In this document: positions 32,021-41,090 of the stretch, piece after piece
Position numbering within the stretch: the first letter of the stretch is position 1
How the letters are laid out: each line of letters begins with the position of its first letter
DNA from: Fimivicinus intestinavium
GTDB lineage: Bacteria; Bacillota; Clostridia; Oscillospirales; Acutalibacteraceae
Assembly (NCBI GenBank): GCA_018715765.1
Contig: DVKY01000037.1
Coordinates: 1-64,000 of the forward strand
Reading direction: 5' to 3'
Length of the DNA stretch: 64,000 nt
Notes under the pieces: generated by a model
Seen by the model: only the letters and a program-made list of their open reading frames with translations
The model's database searches: none
Told to the model about the DNA's origin: nothing
Made by a program: the position numbers and the translations under genes

Positions 32021-34060
32021 TCAGAAGAAGAGCTTGTCCATCAATGCAAAGAAGTTTTTGACAAGCCGGAGGAAAAACGAAAGAATAGAATCAGGTGCCT
32101 GCGGTTGCTCTCCGGCTGACTCCTCATTTTCTGTCAGCAGCCAGAGCTGGCCACCGTAGAAGGGATTTGCCATGCCGATATACAAACCGTTTTCTGTCGG
32201 CAGGAAGTTACGAATGCCCCAGTTGTATTCATCGTGGAAGCCGTCGAGATTGATTGTTTCAAAATTGGTTCCATCCTCTGTCGCATACAACCCTGCGCCA
32301 CGCTCATCGGCCGCTACAACGTTAAAGATGGAAACATATTTATAGAGACTGCCTAAAGCGGAATCCTCGAGGAGCTGGCGCGCATTCTGCTCCGGTAGAA
32401 GCAGGCTGATAAGATCCAGCACGCGATCAAATTTTTTGCCTGCCGTTACCATAACGGATTGCAGGTTATTGCTGATCTGCTCAACATCCTTATCCGCGAA
32501 ATAATTGATTACAGAGAGCAGGAGCGCCCTGAGCAAAAAGGTTTGTGCTTTGCCAAGTGAATCATTTCCGGCACCTGCCAAAAGAGCGTTGACTGCATCA
32601 AGCACGTTCGAGATGGTCTGCTCTTTCTCTGCCTCGTCCATTTGGAACATGCCGTTAAGCTTCTCGTTATCCACGCCAATGGTTACATATTTGAGCAGGG
32701 TCGCGGCGTCAAACGTGCCAATAAACAGCTTGCCGTTATATTCCTTGAGGGCCCAGGCATATTGCTCGCAGCTGAGGTTTTTATCCGGATCATTATCAAA
32801 GCCGGCATAGAGGTTGCCAAGCTTTTCGTTAAAATAAAGGTGCCTATCCGGCGTACCGAGCACAAGCTCCCAGTTATCATTCTTATCAAAACGGTAAAGC
32901 TCAATCGGGTTTTGCAGGACGTTATACATCATGTCAAATTTGCCATTGAGCATGTCAAAAATTGCGGTGAAGGGGTCAGAGGTCGTGCCGACATAAACAT
33001 ATTCTTCGCCGTCGGCCGCCGTATATTTGCAAAAGGTCGGCATAATAGCAATCATATTACCCATGCCTTTTACATAGCGGCCCGTATTGTCTGCAACAAT
33101 TGCCTCCCACTTCCAGCCTGCCTCGTTGGCGCCGGGCTGGCCTATACCAATCTGGGTTGCCTTATAGACCATAAATCCGGAATCACTCTGCTCCGGCTGC
33201 GAATTGCTGATGCCGACATAAATGCTGCCATTGAAGCTGATCATATCGCAGATAAAGCCGTTCGCAAGCACATCCTCCGTGCCGGCATAATTGTCAAAGT
33301 CTTCTGCTGAGCCGATTTGCGTCCACGCTTCTGCTCCTGTCGGGTTGGGGCTAGCATAGACAACTGGCCCGCGGTCGGGCGTAGAAACGCCAAATACGAG
33401 TTCGTTTTCATGCACCGTCATGGCGCGGATGGTGCTGCGCCCGTCTATGCGGAGAACCTCTGTGGGCTTGTCCCCTTGGTCTGGGTCAAAGCCTTTGTCG
33501 ATACGGAGAATACGGGTGCAGTTGCGCCCTGTGGAGCCAAAGAAATAGCTCTCGGAATCACTACCCTCTGGGGTGAACGTAGCATTGGCGCTGCGGTAGC
33601 CAGTGTCGAGCGGCTGGCCATTTTCCAACTCGGATTGGTAAGCCAGCTTGATCTCATTGGTTTTTTTGTCAATCATAAAGAGCCGGGCCGCATTGTCAGA
33701 AAAATCCAATGGAGGCATCTCACCCTGGCTGATCAGATCCAGTAAAGGCGTGAATTTGGAGAACGTGTCCGTGTCTGCCATGGCTGCGCTGAGCAGGATG
33801 TTGCGGTTACCGCCGATAAAGATGTAATCCTCAGTTTGCCCCATGGACCAGGGGTAGGAATTCATACGATCTCCGCCAGGCAGGAAGCCATCCACCTCGC
33901 CGCTGCCGCGCTCCGGATTGCTGATTTTTGTGATGGTGTACGCCCCGGTGTCCAAGGCAATCGCGCTGCTTTCTGAAAATGCAGCCGCACCCATTGGGCC
34001 GGACAGCATCATAACCGCTAAAAAGACGGACAGGAACCGCTTGAATCGATTCTTTTTCAT
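32021..34060 (-). CDS. large secreted protein, probably beta-propeller-like, with amphipathic C-terminal tail
   Basis: This 679-residue exported protein has a signal peptide: MKKNRFKRF, a hydrophobic core, then cleavage near AAAFS. The body has repeated short units of the form 'hydrophobic strand - G - strand' (DYIFIGGNR, SIYVGISNS, YVYVGTTS, NLYAGFDND, KLFIGTFDA, GLYIGMAN), as in beta-propellers or sugar/exosortase-like sensors. A helical region (about 480-590) interrupts them. It ends FFLRLVKNFFALMDKLFF, an amphipathic helix. ATG 34060 is chosen over ATG 34081, which overlaps the GGAGG site. The gene is divergent from a TetR regulator that probably controls it. Function is unknown. Confidence 0.8.
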   Translation of the reverse strand: MKKNRFKRFLSVFLAVMMLSGPMGAAAFSESSAIALDTGAYTITKISNPERGSGEVDGFLPGGDRMNSYPWSMGQTEDYIFIGGNRNILLSAAMADTDTFSKFTPLLDLISQGEMPPLDFSDNAARLFMIDKKTNEIKLAYQSELENGQPLDTGYRSANATFTPEGSDSESYFFGSTGRNCTRILRIDKGFDPDQGDKPTEVLRIDGRSTIRAMTVHENELVFGVSTPDRGPVVYASPNPTGAEAWTQIGSAEDFDNYAGTEDVLANGFICDMISFNGSIYVGISNSQPEQSDSGFMVYKATQIGIGQPGANEAGWKWEAIVADNTGRYVKGMGNMIAIMPTFCKYTAADGEEYVYVGTTSDPFTAIFDMLNGKFDMMYNVLQNPIELYRFDKNDNWELVLGTPDRHLYFNEKLGNLYAGFDNDPDKNLSCEQYAWALKEYNGKLFIGTFDAATLLKYVTIGVDNEKLNGMFQMDEAEKEQTISNVLDAVNALLAGAGNDSLGKAQTFLLRALLLSVINYFADKDVEQISNNLQSVMVTAGKKFDRVLDLISLLLPEQNARQLLEDSALGSLYKYVSIFNVVAADERGAGLYATEDGTNFETINLDGFHDEYNWGIRNFLPTENGLYIGMANPFYGGQLWLLTENEESAGEQPQAPDSILSFFLRLVKNFFALMDKLFF

Positions 34061-34141
34061 AATGTAAGCAACTTCCTCCATTCTGAATTGTTTCTCTACT
34101 TTTCATTTGGTTTGCAGAAAATTTAGGGTATTCGTTGCGCA

Positions 34142-34171
34142 ATAATATGAACCCAATATATTTTTTATCAA
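34142..34171 (-). promoter_or_regulatory. probable promoter of the secreted-protein gene
   Basis: On the minus strand TTGATA (34171-34166) and TATTAT (34147-34142) are 18 bp apart in the AT-rich divergent region. They lie about 80 bp before the start codon. Confidence 0.5.
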
Positions 34172-34179
34172 ACGTTATG

Positions 34180-34208
34180 TTGAATATTTTCTCTGATTTT
34201 ATTATAAT
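34180..34208 (+). promoter_or_regulatory. promoter of the tetR gene
   Basis: TTGAAT (34180-34185) and a perfect TATAAT (34203-34208) are 17 bp apart. It lies back to back with the minus-strand promoter at 34142-34171, so one operator could control both genes. Confidence 0.7.
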
Positions 34209-34303
34209 GGTTTCGCAATTAATGTCACGCATCAATTTTACCGCTTTTGTTTGGTAGTCAACAAGGATAGCCAAATCGTTGCACAATTAGAGGAGAGTTA
34301 TCT

Positions 34304-34960
34304 ATGAGCGATAAGGATAATACGATGGACAGGCGCGTCAAACGAACGAAAACGCTGCTGGAAACAGCGCTTGTTGAACTGATGCTGGAGAAGAACGGCA
34401 GCCAGATTTCGGTCAAAGAGCTCACGCAGCGGGCGGACGTCAACCGAAGCACATTTTATTTGCACTATCTGGATATCTACGATATGATGGAGCAAATCGA
34501 GGAGGAGTTTGTCAGCAAGGTGGAGGCCTCGTTCCACGATTATTTTGACCCGCTGCCGGTCTCGTCGCCGCTCGATCTGTTTTTGCAGATATCCGAATGG
34601 CTTGAAGAGAATAAAGATTATTACATCAAGCTCCTTCGAGGCACTGCTGCACCAGAGATACTGGAAAAGCTTCGCGTGCGGCTGACGGAACAGTTTTTGC
34701 ATACGCTTGAAACGATATTTTTGGATCAAGATTCGCTGGATTTGCGCGCGCGCATTAATTTTATTGTCTCCGGCACCATCGGCGTGCTGCGTATGTGGGT
34801 GACGGAAGCATCGGAGAGTGCGCTCCCGGCTCTTGCCGAAACCATTGAGGATATTCTGGCCAACGGTTTGATCCAAGACTATCCAAAGAAACTGCTTGCA
34901 CAATATCCGGATTATATGAACCGGTTGGACGACCTGCGGAAAGCGAAGAAAAAGGGTTGA
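34304..34960 (+). CDS. TetR family transcriptional regulator
   Basis: This 218-residue one-component regulator has an N-terminal DNA-binding domain: KRTKTLLETALVELM, then ISVKELTQRADVNRSTFYLHY as helix-turn-helix. Its all-helical C-terminal ligand domain resembles the DhaS-like TetR group. The start ATG 34304 follows AGAGGAG. Divergent from the large secreted protein with 243 bp between them, it is most likely its local repressor and autoregulated. The histidine operon starts 58 bp downstream on the same strand, but a functional link is not shown. Confidence 0.85.
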   Translation: MSDKDNTMDRRVKRTKTLLETALVELMLEKNGSQISVKELTQRADVNRSTFYLHYLDIYDMMEQIEEEFVSKVEASFHDYFDPLPVSSPLDLFLQISEWLEENKDYYIKLLRGTAAPEILEKLRVRLTEQFLHTLETIFLDQDSLDLRARINFIVSGTIGVLRMWVTEASESALPALAETIEDILANGLIQDYPKKLLAQYPDYMNRLDDLRKAKKKG

Positions 34961-35018
34961 CAGATGATGTTTTATCATGATATCCTATTACTACGCTAAA
35001 GCGAAAGGGGCCGTTGTA

Positions 35019-36251
35019 TTGGCAATCAGACGATATGAGAGGGCGACGCCGGAGGGGACGCGCGACCTTTTGTTTGAGGAGTGCGCGGCGCGCCGCGAGG
35101 TGGAGAGCCGGCTCTCCGGCTTATTTAAGGCGCGCGGCTATAACCGTGTGATCACACCGACGCTGGAGTTTTTTGATGTGTTTGACCGGGAGAGCGCCGG
35201 TATGCCGCTGGAAACGCTTTATAACGTGACGGATGCGCGCGGCAGGCTGATGGTGCTGCGGCCGGATAATACGCTGCCCATTGCGCGTATTGCCGCCACA
35301 CGGCTGCGGGGGGAGGCAATCCCTCTGCGGCTGTTCTATGCGCAGAATGTGTTCCGCCGGAATCCGGGCCTGACCGGCCGTCAGGATGAAACGGCGCAGA
35401 GCGGGATTGAGCTGATCGGAGCCTCCGGCCTGCGGGCGGATCTCGAAATTCTGACCACGGCCGTGGATGCGCTGGAGCAGTGCGGCGCACCGGATTTTCG
35501 CATTGAGATCGGCCACGCGGGTTTTTCCGGCGCGTTGTTTCAGGCGTTGGAGGCGGATGAGCAGCTGCGCGGCGAGATTGTGGAATTGATTGAGATGAAA
35601 AACTACGCTGCCCTTAACGATGCGCTTGATCAGGTGGGGGATACGGCGGCGGCCCGTGCTGTGCGCCGGCTGCCGCGCCTGTTTGGCGGCGAAGAGGTGC
35701 TGGATGAAGCCGCCGCCCTGTATGGGGAGCCTGCGGCGCGGGAGCCGCTGGATGATCTGCGAAAGATCTACCGGCTGTTGATGCAGCTTGGCCTGCGGCA
35801 TAAGGTGAATATTGATCTCGGCCTTGTGCACCGGGGCAATTATTATACGGGCGTTGTCTTCCGGGGGTATATTGAGGGCTCTGGGATTACGGTGCTCTCC
35901 GGCGGGCGGTATGACGGCCTGCTCGGTGAGTTTGGTAGCCCCATGCCGGCGACTGGCTTCGGCGTGGAGGTGGATGCTCTGGCCTCCGCCATGTGCGCCC
36001 GTGGAGATGTGGCCGCGCCAAAGGCGGCGGACGTGCTGGTGTTTGGGCTGGATGGCTGCGAGGTGCGGGCGCTCTCCCATGCACGCACGCTCAATGCGCA
36101 GGGGCTTGTGTGTGAAAACTGCGTGCTTGATTGCGCCGAAGCGGCGCGCGATTACGCAGCTCAAAAGGGAATCGGCAGGCTCGATATCGTCAAGGAGGAG
36201 AGCGTGGAGATCATCCCGATCAACGGTGCAAAGGGGGGCGCTGTGCAATGA
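35019..36251 (+). CDS. hisZ: ATP phosphoribosyltransferase regulatory subunit
   Basis: This 410-residue HisRS-like protein without aminoacylation function activates the short HisG and mediates histidine feedback. Class II synthetase-like motifs are visible: TPEGTRDLLFEE, VITPTLEFFDVF, LRPDNTLPIARI, LFYAQNVFRRN and VLSGGRYDGLLGEFG. A TTG at 35019 sits 8 nt after AAAGGGG; ATG 34977 would add 14 residues but has no site. Its stop overlaps the hisG start (ATGA). First gene of the histidine operon. Confidence 0.93.
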   Translation: MAIRRYERATPEGTRDLLFEECAARREVESRLSGLFKARGYNRVITPTLEFFDVFDRESAGMPLETLYNVTDARGRLMVLRPDNTLPIARIAATRLRGEAIPLRLFYAQNVFRRNPGLTGRQDETAQSGIELIGASGLRADLEILTTAVDALEQCGAPDFRIEIGHAGFSGALFQALEADEQLRGEIVELIEMKNYAALNDALDQVGDTAAARAVRRLPRLFGGEEVLDEAAALYGEPAAREPLDDLRKIYRLLMQLGLRHKVNIDLGLVHRGNYYTGVVFRGYIEGSGITVLSGGRYDGLLGEFGSPMPATGFGVEVDALASAMCARGDVAAPKAADVLVFGLDGCEVRALSHARTLNAQGLVCENCVLDCAEAARDYAAQKGIGRLDIVKEESVEIIPINGAKGGAVQ

Positions 36252-36880
36252 GGCCGATCCGCATTGCCCTGACGAAGGGCCGGCTTGAGAAAATGAGCGT
36301 GCAGCTCTTTACAAAGATGGGGCTCGACTGCACTGCCCTGATTGAAAAGGGAAGAAGGCTGATTTTGCCTGTCGGCCCCTATGAGGTAGTGCTGGCGAAG
36401 GCGGCGGATGTAATTACCTACATCGAGCACGGTGTGTGTGATATCGGTATTGTCGGGAAGGACACCATTGTGGAGAACGGCACAAGCTTTTATGAGGTGA
36501 CGGACCTTGGCTTTGGCCGCTGCCGGTTTGCACTGGCGGGGCCGGTAGGCCAGGATTTTTTCAGCGGCCATCATGTCAAGCGCATCGCCACCAAATATCC
36601 GAAGGTTGCCCGCTCCTATTTTGAATCCAAGGGCATGGATGTGCAGATCATCAAAATCGAGGGCTCTGTCGAGCTTGCTCCGCTTCTGGGGCTGTCGGAT
36701 GCGATTGTGGATATTGTGGAAACGGGCACAACTCTTAAGGAAAACGGGCTGGAAGTGATCGAGGAAATTTTGCCGGTTTCCGCGCGCGTGATTGTCAACA
36801 TGGCGAGCATGAAGCTGCGCCGTGAGGAAATTGAAACATTTCTGGATCAGGTGGAACAGGCAAAGGAGGAATTGCAATGA
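36248..36880 (+). CDS. hisG: ATP phosphoribosyltransferase, short form
   Basis: This 210-residue catalytic subunit performs the first step of histidine biosynthesis, joining ATP and PRPP. It lacks the C-terminal regulatory domain of long HisG and therefore needs HisZ, encoded just upstream with an ATGA overlap. Visible segments are IALTKGRLEK, DIGIVGKDT, RIATKYPKVARSYF, and the PRPP-binding VDIVETGTTLKENGLEVIE. It ends in an ATGA overlap with hisD. Confidence 0.96.
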   Translation: MRPIRIALTKGRLEKMSVQLFTKMGLDCTALIEKGRRLILPVGPYEVVLAKAADVITYIEHGVCDIGIVGKDTIVENGTSFYEVTDLGFGRCRFALAGPVGQDFFSGHHVKRIATKYPKVARSYFESKGMDVQIIKIEGSVELAPLLGLSDAIVDIVETGTTLKENGLEVIEEILPVSARVIVNMASMKLRREEIETFLDQVEQAKEELQ

Positions 36881-38160
36881 TTTCGATTACCCGTGCCGAC
36901 GGGCAGGCGGAGCAGAAGCTTCTCCGGCAGTTGAAAGCGCGCAGCGGGGAGGTTGACCGCAAGGTGACTGCCGCCGTGACCGCGATTCTCGATAATGTCC
37001 GGCAAAACGGCGACCGTGCGGTGGAGAATTATACGCTCCAGTTTGACGGGCATATCCCGGAGCGGCCGCTCATTGAGCGCGCTGAAATGGAAGCAGCGTT
37101 GGAAGCCTGCGATTCCAAGTTTGTTTACGCGCTTTATCAGTCGGCGGCCAATATCCGTGATTTTCACGAGCGGCAAAAGCGGCAGAGCTTTGTCAATACA
37201 CTGGGAAACGGCGTGATCCTCGGCCAGCGGGTGCGGGGGCTCAAACGTGTCGGCCTCTATGTGCCGGGCGGTACGGCGGCGTATCCTTCGTCTGTGCTGA
37301 TGAATGCAATCCCGGCAAAGATCGCGGGTGTGGAGGAGTTAATCATGGTCACGCCCCCGGCCAAGGATGGGAGCGCCAACCCGGATATCCTTGCTGCCGC
37401 GGCGGTCGCGGGCGTGGATCGCATTTACCTTATGGGCGGCGCGCAGGCGGTGGCGGCGCTGGCTTATGGCACGGAGACGGTGCCGCGCGTGGATAAGATT
37501 GTGGGCCCGGGCAATATCTACGTTGCCACGGCAAAACGGCTGCTTTACGGCACGGTGGATATCGATATGGTCGCAGGGCCGAGCGAAATTTTGATCGTTG
37601 CGGATGAAACGGCGAAGCCCTCCTTCCTCGCGGCGGATCTTATGTCCCAGGCGGAGCACGACGTGCTGGCCTCCGCCATCCTGCTGACCACCAGCGAGCG
37701 CATCGCAAGGGAGACGGCTGCGGCGCTCAGGGAGCAGGCGCGCTCACTTTCCCGCCGGAAAATCATCGAGCAATCCCTGCGGGATTACGGTGCGATCATT
37801 GTCTGCCGCACGCTGGAGGAGGCCATCGGCTTTGCAAACGATCTCGCGCCCGAGCACTTGGAGCTGTGTGTGGAAAACCCCATGGAATACATCGGCCGGA
37901 TCGACAACGCGGGCTCCGTATTCCTCGGCAATTATTCGCCGGAGCCGCTGGGCGATTATTACGCGGGCCCGAATCACGTTCTTCCCACGAGCGGGACGGC
38001 GCGCTTTTTCTCCCCGCTGGGCGTGGACAGCTTTGTAAAAAAATCCAGCTTTATCTATTACACAGAATCCGCCCTGCGCGAGGCAAAGGAGGATATCGTC
38101 AAGCTCGCGGAAACAGAGGGCTTGACCGCCCATGCGAATTCCATTAAAGTGAGGTTTTGA
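36877..38160 (+). CDS. hisD: histidinol dehydrogenase
   Basis: This 427-residue zinc enzyme performs the last two oxidations, histidinol to histidine with two NAD. Family landmarks are YVPGGTAAYPSSVLMN, VDKIVGPGNIYVATAKR, IDMVAGPSEILIVAD, DLMSQAEHD with zinc ligands, and PEHLEL. It overlaps hisG by 4 bp and is followed by hisC after 2 bp. Length is normal for the family. Confidence 0.97.
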   Translation: MISITRADGQAEQKLLRQLKARSGEVDRKVTAAVTAILDNVRQNGDRAVENYTLQFDGHIPERPLIERAEMEAALEACDSKFVYALYQSAANIRDFHERQKRQSFVNTLGNGVILGQRVRGLKRVGLYVPGGTAAYPSSVLMNAIPAKIAGVEELIMVTPPAKDGSANPDILAAAAVAGVDRIYLMGGAQAVAALAYGTETVPRVDKIVGPGNIYVATAKRLLYGTVDIDMVAGPSEILIVADETAKPSFLAADLMSQAEHDVLASAILLTTSERIARETAAALREQARSLSRRKIIEQSLRDYGAIIVCRTLEEAIGFANDLAPEHLELCVENPMEYIGRIDNAGSVFLGNYSPEPLGDYYAGPNHVLPTSGTARFFSPLGVDSFVKKSSFIYYTESALREAKEDIVKLAETEGLTAHANSIKVRF

Positions 38161-38162
38161 CC

Positions 38163-39224
38163 GTGGCATTTGCCCTGAATGATAAAATCAAAGCGCTGAC
38201 CCCTTACGACCCGATTTGCGGGGAATACCCCATCCGGCTGGATGCAAATGAATCCTACCTCTCTTTCCCTGATGAGATACGCGCTGAAATGGGCCAGGCT
38301 CTGGCCCGGGCGGCGCTCAACCGCTACCCGGATCCATATGCTGAAGAGGTGTGCGCCCGGTTTGCAGCCTTTTATGGGATATCTCCCGACCTGGTGACGG
38401 CGGGCGACGGCTCGGATGAGCTGATCTCCATCCTTATGAACGCCTTCCTGCAAAAGGGAGATAAGGTGCTCACACTCGCGCCGGATTTTTCGATGTACCG
38501 GTTTTACACCAGCATCGTCGAGTGCCCGTGCATCACCCTGCAGAAAAATGCGGATTTCACCATTGATCCGCAGCAGGTGATCGAAACAGCAAAGCGGGAG
38601 GGGGTGCGAATGATCGTCTTTTCCAATCCCTGCAACCCTACCTCGGTGGGCCTGCCGGCGCAGGGAGTCCGAGAAATCATCCGCGGGACGGATGCGCTTG
38701 TCGTGTTGGACGAGGCGTACATGGATTTTTGGGATCAATCCCTGCTGCACGAGGCCGCGCAGTATGAGAACCTCATCATTCTGCGCACCTGCTCGAAGGC
38801 CATCGGCCTTGCCGGCATCCGGCTAGGTTTCGCCGTAGCGAATGAAATGCTCACGCGCGTGATCCGCAGCGTGAAGTCCCCTTACAACGTCAATTCTGTT
38901 TCACAGGCGCTGGGCAGCGTGGCATTTTCTCACCCTGAGCAGCTCAGGCATAATATCGAGCGGCTCATTGAATCGCGCGAATCACTCTACGCTCTGTTTC
39001 AATCCCTTGCTGCCGATTTCCCCGGTAAAGTGGAGGCGGCGCGCCCTGTGACCAATTTTATCTGGGCAAAGTGCGAGCGGGCGGAAGAGCTGTTTGACGC
39101 TCTGAAAAAGCAGGGGATCATCGTGCGCCATATGGGCGAATACCTGCGTGTGACCGCTGGCCGCAACCATGAAAATGAAAAGGTGGCGGATGCCGTCCGC
39201 GCCTTTTATGCGAAGAAAGGATGA
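38163..39224 (+). CDS. hisC: histidinol-phosphate aminotransferase
   Basis: This 353-residue PLP-dependent class I/II aminotransferase converts imidazole-acetol phosphate to histidinol phosphate. DANES, GDGSDELI, FSNPCNPTS, VLDEAYMDF and the Schiff-base lysine in RTCSKAIGLAGIRLG are present, with the C-terminal arginine in LRVTAG. GTG 38163 is chosen because GTGAGG lies 8 nt upstream; TTG 38157 is too close to the site. Its stop overlaps hisB (ATGA). Confidence 0.94.
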   Translation: MAFALNDKIKALTPYDPICGEYPIRLDANESYLSFPDEIRAEMGQALARAALNRYPDPYAEEVCARFAAFYGISPDLVTAGDGSDELISILMNAFLQKGDKVLTLAPDFSMYRFYTSIVECPCITLQKNADFTIDPQQVIETAKREGVRMIVFSNPCNPTSVGLPAQGVREIIRGTDALVVLDEAYMDFWDQSLLHEAAQYENLIILRTCSKAIGLAGIRLGFAVANEMLTRVIRSVKSPYNVNSVSQALGSVAFSHPEQLRHNIERLIESRESLYALFQSLAADFPGKVEAARPVTNFIWAKCERAEELFDALKKQGIIVRHMGEYLRVTAGRNHENEKVADAVRAFYAKKG

Positions 39225-39811
39225 GCGTGAATATGCGGACCTCTGAACAGATGCGCAGCACGAAGGAGACGTGCATTACCATTCGGCTCAATCTGGATGG
39301 CGGTAATGCCGCCATTGAAACGGGCATCGGCTTTTTTGACCATATGCTGGAGGCCTTTGCTGTGCATGGGGGCTTCGGCCTGGAAGTGACCGTCAAGGGC
39401 GATCTGCAAGTGGACTGCCACCATACGATTGAGGATACGGGCATTGTGCTGGGCCGTGCTTTCTGCGAGGCGCTCGGCAATAAAAGCGGTATTGCACGGT
39501 ACGGCAGCTTCCTGCTGCCGATGGATGAAACGCTCGCCTCTGCGGCGGTGGATGTCAGCGGGCGGCCGTATCTCGTTTTCAACGCGAGCTTCCCGGAGGA
39601 GCGTGTCGGCGGGTTTGACACCTGCATGTGCGGGGAATTTTTCCGCGCTTTTGCCATGAACGCGGGAATTACGCTGCACCTGAATGTGCCCTACGGCGGC
39701 AACTCCCACCATCAGATCGAGGCGCTGTTCAAAGCGGCGGCGCACGCGCTGAGGCAGGCTGTGGCGGAAACCGGAAAAGGCACGCTCTCCACCAAGGGCA
39801 CGCTGGAATAG
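39221..39811 (+). CDS. hisB: imidazoleglycerol-phosphate dehydratase
   Basis: This 196-residue manganese enzyme has the family's two metal-binding repeats: FFDHMLEAFAVHGGF with CHHTIEDTGI, and SHHQIEALFKAAAHALR. It is the monofunctional form without a phosphatase domain. ATG 39221 overlaps the hisC stop, but AAAGG directly before it fits better with GTG 39227 or ATG 39233, so the first few residues are uncertain. A 93-bp gap with a heptamer-repeat hairpin follows, at the place where hisH is often found. Confidence 0.95.
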   Translation: MSVNMRTSEQMRSTKETCITIRLNLDGGNAAIETGIGFFDHMLEAFAVHGGFGLEVTVKGDLQVDCHHTIEDTGIVLGRAFCEALGNKSGIARYGSFLLPMDETLASAAVDVSGRPYLVFNASFPEERVGGFDTCMCGEFFRAFAMNAGITLHLNVPYGGNSHHQIEALFKAAAHALRQAVAETGKGTLSTKGTLE

Positions 39812-39815
39812 CAGG

Positions 39816-39885
39816 CTTCAGAAATCGGAGGTCAGACGTCAGGCCGGGTTTCGTCGTCTGATCTTTCATTTCTGCATGCGGAAAT
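39816..39885. repeat. heptamer-period inverted repeat between hisB and hisA
   Basis: The left part reads TCAGAAA, TCGGAGG, TCAGACG, TCAGGCC in 7-bp steps. The right part, inverted, reads GCAGAAA, TGAAAGA, TCAGACG. The arms can fold on each other. It is a short member of the family seen at 7410, 8326 and 14508. Confidence 0.65.
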
Positions 39886-39904
39886 CTTTAAAAGGGGTTA
39901 TCAT

Positions 39905-40624
39905 ATGCTGATTTTTCCCGCGATTGATATTAAAAACGGGGCTTGTGTGCGGCTGTATCAGGGAGAAATGTCTACTGCAGAGCAGGTGGCCGACAGTGCT
40001 CTGGAGGCCGCTAAGCGCTTTCGGGCCGATGGCGCCTCCTGGGTTCACATGGTCGATCTTGACGGCGCAGTTGCAGGCGAGCGTAAAAACACTGGAATTT
40101 TTCTGGAGGTTGCGCAGGCGAGCGGGTTGAAGGTGGAGGTCGGCGGCGGCATCCGCACCATGGCGGATATTGCCTTTTATCTGGAAAATGGCATTGCACG
40201 CGTCATTCTCGGCTCTGTTGCGCTGCGCGACGCCTCGCTTGTGCGGCAGGCTGTGGCGGCTTTTGGCGCGCAGATTGCCGTAGGCATTGACGCGCGCGAC
40301 GGGATGGTAGCCGCTGAGGGCTGGGTGGAAACGAGCCGGGTCAGCGATGTGGAGCTCGCAAAGCGCATGGAGGAGGCCGGCGTGCAGTGCCTGATCTGCA
40401 CGGACATCGCGCGGGACGGCATGCTCTCCGGGCCGAATCTTGAGCAGCTTACCCGTATCCGGCAGGCGGTGAAATGCGATATCGTCGCAAGCGGCGGCGT
40501 GACAAACCTCGGCGATATTGTGGCTCTACGGGATTGCGGGCTTTACGGCGCAATCTGCGGGCGGTCAATTTATAAAGGGACGCTTTCCCTGCGCGAGGCG
40601 ATCCGGACGGCAGACGCCGGATGA
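39905..40624 (+). CDS. hisA: phosphoribosylformimino-ribotide isomerase
   Basis: This 239-residue TIM-barrel isomerase catalyses the ProFAR to PRFAR step. N-terminal catalytic Asp is in FPAIDIKNGACVRL; half-barrel repeats show VEVGGGIRT, RVILGSVAL, VGIDARDG, and the second acid in CTDIARDGMLSGPN, with ASGGVTNLGDI near the end. ATG 39905 follows AAAAGGGG. Although hisF is a close relative, ID(I)K and the lack of HisF-type KVSINS favour HisA. Confidence 0.95.
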   Translation: MLIFPAIDIKNGACVRLYQGEMSTAEQVADSALEAAKRFRADGASWVHMVDLDGAVAGERKNTGIFLEVAQASGLKVEVGGGIRTMADIAFYLENGIARVILGSVALRDASLVRQAVAAFGAQIAVGIDARDGMVAAEGWVETSRVSDVELAKRMEEAGVQCLICTDIARDGMLSGPNLEQLTRIRQAVKCDIVASGGVTNLGDIVALRDCGLYGAICGRSIYKGTLSLREAIRTADAG

Positions 40625-40763
40625 TTGATTTCAGATATGGAGCCTCGGGCTGTTGTGAAACGAGAAAGCCGTATGTGATCCATAGAAAAGGCCATGCTGC
40701 CAGTTTCAGGCTTTGAAATTTTTTGCCTGCCTTCTGCAATCTTTTCCGAAAGGAGTTTTCTCT

Positions 40764-41087
40764 TTGGATTTATCAAAATATTTTGTCAAAGCAGAGCTGA
40801 TCCCGGCGGTTATTATCGAAGAGGGCACAAATGAGGTGCTCATGCTCGCTTATATGAACCGGGAATCCCTTGCCAAAACAATGGAAACAGGGTATACTTG
40901 GTTCTATAGCCGGTCGCGTCAAACGCTCTGGAACAAGGGAGAAACCTCCGGCCACACGCAGCGGGTGCGTTCCATCCGCGCGGATTGCGATGACGATACG
41001 CTTCTCATTACCGTGCAGCAGACGGGCCCCGCCTGCCACACGGGCAGTCACAGCTGCTTTTTTAAAACCATCTGGGAGGAAGCATAA
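40764..41087 (+). CDS. hisI: phosphoribosyl-AMP cyclohydrolase
   Basis: This 107-residue zinc enzyme opens the adenine ring of PR-AMP. The conserved segments NEVLMLAYMNRESLA, TWFYSRSRQTLWNKGETSGH and ACHTGSHSCFF with the zinc cysteines are present. The start is TTG 40764, 8 nt after AAAGGAG. It is separate from hisE, which begins 3 bp later. The 139-bp gap before it is where hisF usually lies; that gap has no frame of note. Confidence 0.94.
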   Translation: MDLSKYFVKAELIPAVIIEEGTNEVLMLAYMNRESLAKTMETGYTWFYSRSRQTLWNKGETSGHTQRVRSIRADCDDDTLLITVQQTGPACHTGSHSCFFKTIWEEA

Positions 41088-41090
41088 CCG

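Noticed and set aside
34304..35019. The TetR protein as regulator of the histidine operon.
   Set aside because: It is only adjacent on the same strand; the divergent secreted-protein gene is the more usual target, and no palindrome was seen before hisZ.
39905..40624. hisA being hisF.
   Set aside because: The N-terminal IDIKNGACVRL and the two half-barrel acids fit HisA; HisF-type active-site segments are missing.
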